From the IMG/VR virus record IMGVR_UViG_3300013126_003045, positions 1-49,478 of that record: a stretch of 49,478 nt of DNA, one strand, 5' to 3'. The translations under genes and the position numbers were made by a program. Source of the stretch: a virus. Shown one piece after another: positions 43,140-49,478 of this stretch (position 1 is its first letter; each line of letters starts with the position of its first letter). Under the pieces are notes generated by a model. That model did not search any database. It was not told the origin of the DNA and was given only the letters and a program-made list of their open reading frames with translations.

Positions 43140-43696
43140 TGAGGTATTTAATATTCATATTATTTCCTTTTATTTGTTTATCTCAACAAACAGTAGAGAT
43201 ATGTGATAATTCCCAAACATTTAACTATTTTACCACTTCAACTGAAGGTGGAAATGTTGAATGGGAGGTAAATGGGTTATATTACTATGGAGATGAAATT
43301 ACTTTAACGTGGGATGAAGCAGGAACATATAATATAACAGCAACTGCTATATCTAATGGATGCCCTAGTTTACCTCAAACATACACAGTAACAGTTATTG
43401 AATGTGACCCTTTAATTTATTGGTTTCCTAACTGTTTTACCCCAGATGGAAATGAATTTAATCAAACTTGGGGACCTGTATTTACAAGTGGATATTCAAT
43501 TGATCACTTTGAATTATATGTTGTAAATAGATGGGGAAATTTAATTTGGCAAGCATATGATCCGGCTGCTAGATGGGATGGAACATATGATGGAAAAAAA
43601 TGTTTAGATGGAGTTTATACTTGGGTAGTAAAATTTGATTTACTTAACACAGATGAACGAAGAGTAGATCATGGACACGTGACTATAATTAGATAG
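43139..43696 (+). CDS. Secreted protein with T9SS type B (CHU_C) sorting domain
   Basis: 185 residues. Signal peptide MRYLIFILFPFICLSQQ, then a PKD-like unit (GGNVEWEVNGLYYYGDEITL and GTYNITATAI, about 37-80). The C-terminal 90 residues are a full CHU_C / gliding motility-associated domain (TIGR04131): FPNCFTPDGNEFNQTW, VVNRWGNLIWQA, WDGTYDGK, LDGVYTWVVKF and a final GHVTIIR. This domain targets cargo to T9SS, and type B cargo usually needs a host PorP/SprF-like partner, none of which is in this window. It may carry or anchor the two upstream proteins. Such a domain is unexpected in phage DNA. Confidence 0.9.
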   Translation: MRYLIFILFPFICLSQQTVEICDNSQTFNYFTTSTEGGNVEWEVNGLYYYGDEITLTWDEAGTYNITATAISNGCPSLPQTYTVTVIECDPLIYWFPNCFTPDGNEFNQTWGPVFTSGYSIDHFELYVVNRWGNLIWQAYDPAARWDGTYDGKKCLDGVYTWVVKFDLLNTDERRVDHGHVTIIR

Positions 43697-43700
43697 TACA

Positions 43701-43713
43701 ATATTTATAAACA
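43701..43713 (+). promoter_or_regulatory. Late-promoter-like element
   Basis: ATATTTATAAACA, octamer variant TATAAACA at 43706-43713; one nt before the ATG at 43715. Confidence 0.45.
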
Positions 43714-43714
43714 T

Positions 43715-44086
43715 ATGAAATTAACTGCTTTACGTACTTTAGTGAAAGAGGAACTTAAAAGAACTTTAAGTGAAGACTATCAAGATAAATTTAAAATGGT
43801 AGGAACATTAGTTACAAATATTGAACAACGACCTCAAAAAGAAATTTATTCAGACATTCGTTCAATTACTGGAGTATCAGTTATTTCATCAAAAGAACCA
43901 CTTGAATATAGTGAACAAGATACTACTAAATTTCAATCAATATTGACAGTTAAAGTAGATGGTTACCCATTTATTACAAAAGGAGGATTTAGCAGAGATA
44001 AAATGACAGAAATAGCTGCCCAAATTAGAAAAGTACCAGGAGTTATTGCTTTTAATTTTAATCCTGATAATATTTCTCCTCTTTAA
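43715..44086 (+). CDS. Conserved small phage protein with N-terminal amphipathic helix
   Basis: 123 residues. The N-terminus LTALRTLVKEELKRTLSE has the same helix-plus-LxE style as the genes at 3934 and 10013. The rest is an alpha/beta domain: VGTLVTNIEQRPQKEIYSDI, then RSITGVSVISSKEP and IRKVPGVIAFNFNPDNI. The two IxGV-type strands and spacing suggest a ferredoxin-like fold. It resembles proteins in other marine T4-type phages, function unknown to me. Located between the T9SS trio and tail assembly genes. Confidence 0.7.
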   Translation: MKLTALRTLVKEELKRTLSEDYQDKFKMVGTLVTNIEQRPQKEIYSDIRSITGVSVISSKEPLEYSEQDTTKFQSILTVKVDGYPFITKGGFSRDKMTEIAAQIRKVPGVIAFNFNPDNISPL

Positions 44087-44128
44087 TATATGTATATAAG
44101 ACAATAAAGTTATAACAAAATAAAAATT

Positions 44129-44857
44129 ATGAGTGAATTTAAAATGCCTACCGAAGAGGTAGAACTTCCATCAAAAGGTCTATTGTATCCTGAAGGATCT
44201 GAATTAGCAAAAGGTGTTGTTGAAATGAAATACATGACTGCTAAAGAAGAAGATATTCTAACTAATCAAGCATATATCAAAAATGGTACTGTTTTAGATA
44301 GATTAATAAAATCATTGATTGTATCTCCTATCGATTATGATGAATTACTTGTTGGTGATAAAAACGCTATAATGGTAGCAGCTCGCATTTTAGGATATGG
44401 AAATGAATATTCATTTGATTATTTAGGAGAAAGACAATCACTTGATTTATCTCAATTAGAAAGTAAACCTATAGATGAAGATTTATTTAAAAATCGTGTT
44501 AATAATTTTGAATTTGTCCTCCCACATTCACAAAATAAAATTACATTTAAACTTTTAAATGGAAAAGATGAAAAAAATATAAACCGTGAATTAGAAGGTC
44601 TAAAAAAGATTAATAAAGATGCTTCCCCAGAAATCTCAACCCGTTTAAAATATATGATTACTTCAGTGGAGGGAAGAACAGAAACAAAAGATATTCGAGA
44701 ATTTGTAGATAATTATCTCTTAGCCAAAGACTCCAGAGCATTAAGAGAATATGTTCGAGAGATTCAACCAGATGTTGATCTAACTTTTTTTCCCGAAGGA
44801 CGTGAAGATAGAGTCAATATCCCAATTGGGGTTAGCTTTTTTTGGCCTGAGTTCTGA
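44129..44857 (+). CDS. 26: Baseplate hub assembly protein (T4 gp26-like) / tail assembly chaperone 1
   Basis: 242 residues. It shows the pattern of the T4_baseplate family (gp26, PF12322): VELPSKGLLYPEGSELAKGV (about 11-30), VEMKYMTAKEEDILTNQAYI, LIKSLIVSPIDYDELLVGDK, and the closing VSFFWPEF. T4 gp26 is 208 residues. The next frame overlaps its end, and the tape measure gene follows that, which is the classic place of tail assembly chaperones. A run of seven T (44837-44843) in the overlap could let ribosomes change frame. The weak element TATGTATATAAG lies about 30 nt upstream of the start. Confidence 0.78.
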   Translation: MSEFKMPTEEVELPSKGLLYPEGSELAKGVVEMKYMTAKEEDILTNQAYIKNGTVLDRLIKSLIVSPIDYDELLVGDKNAIMVAARILGYGNEYSFDYLGERQSLDLSQLESKPIDEDLFKNRVNNFEFVLPHSQNKITFKLLNGKDEKNINRELEGLKKINKDASPEISTRLKYMITSVEGRTETKDIREFVDNYLLAKDSRALREYVREIQPDVDLTFFPEGREDRVNIPIGVSFFWPEF

Positions 44858-45143
44858 TATAATACCTCAAGCTAGAGCGGCTGTATTTAGACAAATTCAC
44901 CAAATAGTATTTCATGGAAAAGGTGGATATGATTGGGATACTATATATAATATGCCTATATGGTTACGTCGTTTTACTTTTAGTGAAATCCAACAATATT
45001 ATGAAGAAGAAAAAAGTAGTTATGAAAATTCATCAAAATCAAATTCTAAAACTGTAATAGATTCTAGTGGTAAAATAAAAGCTCCTGAATTTTTATCAAA
45101 AACTAATCCAAATCCACCTAAAAAAACGATAAGTTATAAATAA
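44802..45143 (+). CDS. Tail assembly chaperone 2-like, overlapping frame before tape measure
   Basis: 113 residues counted from the GTG at 44802, overlapping the gp26-like gene by 56 nt. No ATG exists before the conserved-looking body (RAAVFRQIHQIVFHGKGGYD, then YNMPIWLRRFTFSEIQQYY); the first in-frame ATG is at 44951, in the middle of that body. It is therefore expressed from GTG, or more likely as an extension of the gp26-like protein by frameshift at the T run (+1 or -2). The fusion would read VSFFGLSSD. The C-terminus is a Ser/Lys/Pro-rich tail. The MPIWLRRF pattern is familiar from short proteins after gp26-type genes in other phages. Confidence 0.65.
   Translation: MKIESISQLGLAFFGLSSDIIPQARAAVFRQIHQIVFHGKGGYDWDTIYNMPIWLRRFTFSEIQQYYEEEKSSYENSSKSNSKTVIDSSGKIKAPEFLSKTNPNPPKKTISYK
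44837..44843 (+). other. Candidate ribosomal frameshift site
   Basis: Seven consecutive T in AGCTTTTTTTGGCC, in the overlap of the gp26-like frame (TTT TTT TGG) and the following frame (TTT TTT GGC). A +1 or -2 slip joins the two frames. The upstream frame stops 12 nt after the run (TGA at 44855-44857). Confidence 0.5.
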
Positions 45144-45157
45144 ATTTATACTTTTAA

Positions 45158-45169
45158 TATTTATAACAA
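45158..45169 (+). promoter_or_regulatory. Late-promoter-like element ahead of tape measure
   Basis: TATTTATAACAA, octamer variant TATAACAA at 45162-45169; 13 nt before the ATG at 45183. An exact TATAAATA also lies at 45135-45142, over the stop of the previous gene. Confidence 0.5.
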
Positions 45170-45182
45170 ATAATTTGATATA

Positions 45183-47855
45183 ATGAGTATAAATCAAAAT
45201 CTTGATGATGCTAAAAAGAAACTCGAAGATTTAAGGAAGGAGTATGAAAAACTTACCCTCCTAAAAGCCCCCAAATTTGATATAGGAGAACCAGAAAATA
45301 TAGAACAAATCAATGCTGCTATTAAAATAATGAATGACAGCCTTGAAAAAGCCAAAAAACAAGCCGAAGAATTAGAAGCTGGATGGGGAGGAATCACAAG
45401 AGCTATCCAAACAGCCCTTGAAGAAATAAATAAATCAGAAAAAGCAACTAACCGCGCTAATAAAGCTATGCGGGGTATTAGAAATATTGCTCAAGAATTA
45501 AAAGAAGATCAACAAGGGTTAAGAGATTTAAGTTTAAAAGAATTAAAAGCTAAACAAGATAAATTAAAACTCCTTGCTCAAGAGGCTAGAGAACAAGCAT
45601 CTGCTATTAAATCTCAAGTTGAACAATATACTATTGATAAAAATGGAAATCAACTTTCTGGAGCTGCATTAGAATCTAAATTAAAAAGACTTAGAGCTGA
45701 AGGAAAAATTACAGAAGAACAAGAAGCTTATTATCGAGCTTCTAAAGAAGGAATATCCATTTTAGATGAAGCTAACGATGCTTTAGACGAAAGAATAAAA
45801 AAAGAAAAAGAAATTTTAAATAAAACTGGATTAGCTTCAGCTGCTTTAAAGTCCTTATCTGGTTTTCTCTCTAAAGCAGGAATGAGTGCAATTTCAGAAA
45901 CTTTAGGCTTGGATGACGCTGTTAAAAAAATGAGAGAACTTGCTAAAGATGGAGCAAGTTCATTCGCTATTTTAAAAGGAGGGTTATCTTCAATAGGAGG
46001 AAGCATTAAAGAAAGTTTATCAAATCCTTTAACTGCTGTTATAGGATTATTTGGGTTTTTATACAAAAATGCCATGGATGCCGATAAATATATTGGTGAT
46101 ATGGCTAAAGGACTATCTGTAACTTATGATCAAGCCCAACAGTTAAATAATGAATTTGCCCATTTTGCTGCAATGTCTAATGATGTTGGAATTACTCAAA
46201 AGGGAATGTCTGAAGCTTTAACTCAAGTTAATGCTGAATTAGGATTATCTGCTAAAATATCTAACGAACAGTTAGGTACTATGGAAAAGTTAAATAGGTA
46301 TGCTGGTTTAAACTATAAACAACAAGCTGAAATATTAAGAACTTCTGTAGCTACTGGGGAAAACTATGAAGATTATATAAAAAACGTTCAAGGAACTATT
46401 AAACTTAAAAAATTTGAACAAGGTTTAGCATTAAATGAAAAAAAAGTAATGTTAGACATTAATGCTGCTTCTGATAGAATAAAACTTTCAATAAAAGGTG
46501 GTGGTGAAGGGTTAGCAAATGCAGCAGTTGAAGCTGCAAAGTTGGGTGTTAGTTTAGGAGATGTTGAAAAAATAGCAGATAGTTTATTAAACTTTGAACA
46601 ATCTATTGAAAAAGAACTAAATGCTGAATTATTAACCGGAAAAGATCTTAATTTAGAAAAAGCTAGATCAGCAGCATTGAATAACGATATGGCTACTGTA
46701 GCCGAAGAAATTACTAAACAAGCAGGATCAGCTGCTGAATTTAGTAAAATGAACCGTATCCAACAAGAAGCAATGGCTGAAGCTGTAGGCATGACAGCTG
46801 ACCAGTTAGCTTCTGCTTTAGTAGAGCAAGAAGCGTTAAAATCTGTTGGAGGACAATTATCTGAACAAGAAAAAGAAGCATACGAAGCATATAAAAAACA
46901 ATATGGAGCAGCAGAAGCAGCTAAAAAGTTAAAAGAAGATGGTATAGAAACATTAATGGAAGAAAAATCTTTAGCAGATGAACGACAAGCTCAACAAGAA
47001 AAGTTTCAAGCTGCTATTCAAGGGTTAGCAGCAGCAATGCTTCCATTTTTTGAAATGTTATCTGAAGTAGCTAATGTATTAATCCCCCTAATATCAATTG
47101 CTTTAGAACCTATTAGAATGACCTTTGAAGGAATCTCAGGTATCCTTTCAGGAAACATTGGAGAATTAAGTACCATGTCAAAAATATTAGGAACAATTGC
47201 TCTTTCATTAGGAGGAGCTTATGCTATGTATAGAAGTATAGTAGCCATACAACAAACAATAAATTTATTAAAAGGAAAAGAAATATCATTAGGAGCTAGA
47301 TCAGGAATTATAAAAGCTGCTCAATTTGCAAAAGATAAAGCTTCAGCTGCTGTAAATATAATTAAAACATCATGGGCTACTTTTAGTCCAATTCCATTAG
47401 CTGGAGCGGCAATGGCAGCAGCTGCTATTGCTGCAGGTATTGCTTATCTGAATTCTCAAGCTAGTAAAGGAAATGACGTTTTTTCACCTGCTCCTGGAGG
47501 TAGTGGCTATGGTAAACGTACATTGCTAGGACCTGAAGGTGCAATTCAATTAAACAATAAAGATACTATTATAGCAGGTACCAATTTATTTGGTAATGAT
47601 GTCAAATCAGAACCAGGAAAACCCACTAAAATGGGTTCTGAAGGAGAAATTAAAATTAAAACTGAAGGTGGAAAAGGAATGGATATGTCATCTGTAGTAA
47701 ATGCCATTAATGCTTTAGGAGCAAAAGTTGAGGCATTAGCTAACAGACCAATTAATGTTAATGCTGATGGTAAGAAAATTATTGAAGCTACAACAAACGC
47801 TCGACCTATTGAATCTGGGGAAGCCGCAGCAAAAAATAGCTATAAAATCCAATAA
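45183..47855 (+). CDS. 29: Tape measure protein
   Basis: 890 residues (T4 gp29 is 590), implying a longer tail if the usual length relation holds. The N-terminal 200 residues are coiled coil (DDAKKKLEDLRKEYEKLTLL). A hydrophobic segment, PLTAVIGLFGFLYKN, lies at about 281-295. A helical middle follows (GITQKGMSEALTQVNAELGL). Two hydrophobic stretches come later (MLPFFEMLSEVANVLIPLIS, about 620-639; ILGTIALSLGGAYAMY, about 667-682), and an Ala-rich segment (AGAAMAAAAIAAGIAYL, about 740-756). The C-terminus is Lys/Gly-rich. It sits directly after the chaperone pair, as tape measures do. Confidence 0.88.
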   Translation: MSINQNLDDAKKKLEDLRKEYEKLTLLKAPKFDIGEPENIEQINAAIKIMNDSLEKAKKQAEELEAGWGGITRAIQTALEEINKSEKATNRANKAMRGIRNIAQELKEDQQGLRDLSLKELKAKQDKLKLLAQEAREQASAIKSQVEQYTIDKNGNQLSGAALESKLKRLRAEGKITEEQEAYYRASKEGISILDEANDALDERIKKEKEILNKTGLASAALKSLSGFLSKAGMSAISETLGLDDAVKKMRELAKDGASSFAILKGGLSSIGGSIKESLSNPLTAVIGLFGFLYKNAMDADKYIGDMAKGLSVTYDQAQQLNNEFAHFAAMSNDVGITQKGMSEALTQVNAELGLSAKISNEQLGTMEKLNRYAGLNYKQQAEILRTSVATGENYEDYIKNVQGTIKLKKFEQGLALNEKKVMLDINAASDRIKLSIKGGGEGLANAAVEAAKLGVSLGDVEKIADSLLNFEQSIEKELNAELLTGKDLNLEKARSAALNNDMATVAEEITKQAGSAAEFSKMNRIQQEAMAEAVGMTADQLASALVEQEALKSVGGQLSEQEKEAYEAYKKQYGAAEAAKKLKEDGIETLMEEKSLADERQAQQEKFQAAIQGLAAAMLPFFEMLSEVANVLIPLISIALEPIRMTFEGISGILSGNIGELSTMSKILGTIALSLGGAYAMYRSIVAIQQTINLLKGKEISLGARSGIIKAAQFAKDKASAAVNIIKTSWATFSPIPLAGAAMAAAAIAAGIAYLNSQASKGNDVFSPAPGGSGYGKRTLLGPEGAIQLNNKDTIIAGTNLFGNDVKSEPGKPTKMGSEGEIKIKTEGGKGMDMSSVVNAINALGAKVEALANRPINVNADGKKIIEATTNARPIESGEAAAKNSYKIQ

Positions 47856-47861
47856 TATCTA

Positions 47862-47874
47862 ATATTTATAATAA
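47862..47874 (+). promoter_or_regulatory. Late-promoter-like element
   Basis: ATATTTATAATAA, octamer TATAATAA at 47867-47874; 11 nt before the ATG at 47886. Confidence 0.58.
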
Positions 47875-47885
47875 AATAATTAACC

Positions 47886-48101
47886 ATGGGACTATTAGAC
47901 AGATTAACAACAGAAGGCTCACAATTAAGTCAATTTGACGGCCAAACACCCCCACCATCAAATATAGATGTACAAGGATCTACTTTACATGACCAATACT
48001 CTATTAATGGTACTCCAAACATGACAGGATTTCCAACCCCTTCACAATTGGATTTAAATGGTGTTACTCCAACAAAATATTTAGATAACCTACCAGGATA
48101 A
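47886..48101 (+). CDS. Small structural-region protein, GLLDRLTTEGSQLS type
   Basis: 71 residues, Pro/Ser/Asn-rich and probably extended. Patterns GLLDRLTTEGSQLSQFDGQT, GSTLHDQYSINGTP and LDLNGVTPTKYLDNLPG are ones I recognise from small proteins next to tape measure/baseplate genes in phages of this group. No enzymatic features. Likely a baseplate or tail-tip peptide; function not known. Confidence 0.7.
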   Translation: MGLLDRLTTEGSQLSQFDGQTPPPSNIDVQGSTLHDQYSINGTPNMTGFPTPSQLDLNGVTPTKYLDNLPG

Positions 48102-48110
48102 ACTATTTAG

Positions 48111-49478
48111 ATGGGCCTTTTAATAAAATTAAAAAACGGTGATACCGCATTGAAATCTCTCAAGTATGGTAATGATAGACCTGATGGAGGGAATAGTGGA
48201 CAGCCTTACATTAAAAGTCCAATTGATCAACCTTCTTCAATATCTGATGAAGATACAATTTTACGAGGTGGTTTAAAGGCACCTTCTTCTGCACTTGAAG
48301 ATGTTTCACGTTTAACTAAGTATTTTTTTGATTTTAAAAACCCTGATGGGTTACTTTTTGTTGCAAAACAAAATATATTATCTAGAATATCACCAAAAAC
48401 AGAAGCTTCTTTTGGTTTAGCTTATGGTGGGCTTTCTAAAAATATAGATCTTAAAACAGGTGCTACTAGTGTAAATCAAAGTAATGGGTTTTTTAATGAT
48501 GGTATTTATACACCTCTTTCAACTTTAGCCCAAGCCGGAGTTGGATATTTAGGAAACCATTTAAATAAACAAGGGATTGACCCAACAGAAACATCTTCTA
48601 CATTAAGTATTAACAAATACCAAGATGTAGCCTATAAAAACAATCTCCCAGAAAATAATGCTTATAGTGGAGAAGTTCCTTTATCTTTAGTAAGAAAGTC
48701 TCAAAGGGCATCTGATAAAGCAGGAAGAAAACTTTTAGCTAGAAACAAACAACTAGAAAAAACAGCCAATACAGTTTCCTCCAACCCAAAAAGAACAGAA
48801 ATTTTTACACGTGCTATTAATCCTCTTAATAATCTTTCAAATGTTACTTTAGCTGGAGTTAATTTATCTTTTTTAGGTACTGCTGGTACTAAAGGTGCTC
48901 TTGCACTTGAACAACAAAGAGCAGCATTTTTTGAAAAATGGGATCTGTATGTGGATAATGTTTCTCAAAGAAGATTTAACAGAAAAGATAACGCTTCTGA
49001 AAGGGCTTTCACCAAACAAACTAATTTATATAACCAAGTATTAAAAGAAGAATCTAAAGTAAGGTATGATAATAGATTGCTTAATTTATGGAATGCTAAT
49101 TACCTAAACCGAGATAATCCTAAATATTTTCAAGACGGATTTTTCGATGGATATGAATCTAGCCCAATATTATATTCATATAGTGGTGGCCCTAATTCTA
49201 TTTTAGGTGTAGGAAAAACTAATATTAAATTTGCTACTAAAAATGATGGTTTAACCCCATTAAGAACTATAGATGGGTTCTTTTATCCACAAAAAGATTA
49301 TACTAGACTAATAAAATATAGTACTGTTAATATATTTGGAGGTACTGGTTATAGAAAAAATGAAAATAATAGTGTTTCTTTTAAGTATTTTCTTGAACCA
49401 TCAAGTTCTATATCCCATGAAGAAATATTTGGAAATTTTAGACCAGATATTAATGATAATACTACTGACTCTGATTTA
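48111..49478 (+). CDS. Large structural protein, probably baseplate-region (3' truncated)
   Basis: 456 codons are open from the ATG at 48111 to the window end, with no stop. It has the segments RGGLKAPSSALEDVSRLTKY (about 47-66), FDFKNPDGLLFVAKQNILSR (about 68-87) and SNVTLAGVNLSFLGTAGTKG (about 243-262), followed by a helical, charged region and Tyr/Gly-rich sequence. I believe similar large proteins follow the tape measure in related phages and are counted as structural, but I cannot equate it with a T4 baseplate gene. It is separated by nine nt from the small gene before. Confidence 0.75.
   Translation, partial: MGLLIKLKNGDTALKSLKYGNDRPDGGNSGQPYIKSPIDQPSSISDEDTILRGGLKAPSSALEDVSRLTKYFFDFKNPDGLLFVAKQNILSRISPKTEASFGLAYGGLSKNIDLKTGATSVNQSNGFFNDGIYTPLSTLAQAGVGYLGNHLNKQGIDPTETSSTLSINKYQDVAYKNNLPENNAYSGEVPLSLVRKSQRASDKAGRKLLARNKQLEKTANTVSSNPKRTEIFTRAINPLNNLSNVTLAGVNLSFLGTAGTKGALALEQQRAAFFEKWDLYVDNVSQRRFNRKDNASERAFTKQTNLYNQVLKEESKVRYDNRLLNLWNANYLNRDNPKYFQDGFFDGYESSPILYSYSGGPNSILGVGKTNIKFATKNDGLTPLRTIDGFFYPQKDYTRLIKYSTVNIFGGTGYRKNENNSVSFKYFLEPSSSISHEEIFGNFRPDINDNTTDSDL

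Noticed and set aside
41978-43696. The three secreted genes as one broken pseudogene
   Set aside because: Each frame has its own ATG and its own convincing signal peptide, and the stops are at tight gene junctions, not random frameshifts. Splitting is real, although an ancestral fusion remains possible.
1-49478. tRNA genes, integrase, or other lysogeny functions
   Set aside because: I saw no cloverleaf-like sequence in the intergenic gaps, all of which are short, and no recombinase or repressor-like protein. The window looks strictly lytic-type and structural.

Overview
This window is a contiguous piece of the virion-gene region of a large T4-type (contractile-tailed, Straboviridae-like) bacteriophage. 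Every gene I can support reads on the + strand, and genes are packed end to end, often as ATGA or TAATG overlaps. The host is very probably a member of the Bacteroidota (Flavobacteriia-like). Start codons sit behind A-rich leaders without Shine-Dalgarno sequences. Several phage genes encode secreted proteins with Bacteroidota-specific type IX secretion (T9SS) sorting domains. The DNA is AT-rich.

Layout. 1-5626: end of an unrecognised gene, a GIY-YIG homing endonuclease, a COG2509-like FAD oxidoreductase, a T9SS type A secreted protein, a P-loop kinase-like protein, a lysine/acid-rich protein and an overlapping pair of membrane-anchored coiled-coil proteins that look like spanins. 5628-18356: DNA packaging and head genes, namely terminase (gp17), portal (gp20), three head-associated proteins, prohead protease (gp21), an HNH endonuclease, two small proteins, scaffold (gp22), major capsid protein (gp23) and PhoH. 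18377-23732: baseplate/fibre-type structural proteins. 23756-27347: neck and tail terminator (gp13, gp14, gp15), with a second GIY-YIG endonuclease between 13 and 14. 27365-36906: a large adhesin cluster, including a 1608-residue fibre with a polysaccharide-lyase-like centre and a LamG-like end. 36917-41881: two small proteins, two tail sheath paralogues (gp18) and the tail tube (gp19). 41978-43696: three consecutive secreted proteins ending in a T9SS type B (CHU_C) domain. 43715-49478: a conserved small protein, a gp26-like/tail-assembly-chaperone overlapping pair, the tape measure protein, a small structural protein and a large structural protein cut by the window end.

How the genes work together. 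Terminase and portal package DNA into a prohead built from gp22 and gp23 and matured by gp21. Tail tube and sheath assemble along the tape measure with help from the overlapping chaperone pair. The neck proteins join head and tail, and the diverse fibres bind and probably degrade host surface glycans. A recurrent element, ATAT(T/G)TATAA(T/A)AA, sits 0-20 nt ahead of many starts and resembles the T4 late promoter octamer TATAAATA. Intrinsic terminators follow three blocks.

The most unusual content is phage-encoded cargo for the host T9SS (genes at 2150, 41978, 42582 and 43139). Other points of interest are a candidate +1/-2 frameshift in the tail chaperone pair, a short motif shared by the capsid protein and a small head protein at their presumed protease cleavage points, and duplicated tail sheaths. 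All functions are read from sequence by eye; no searches were run.
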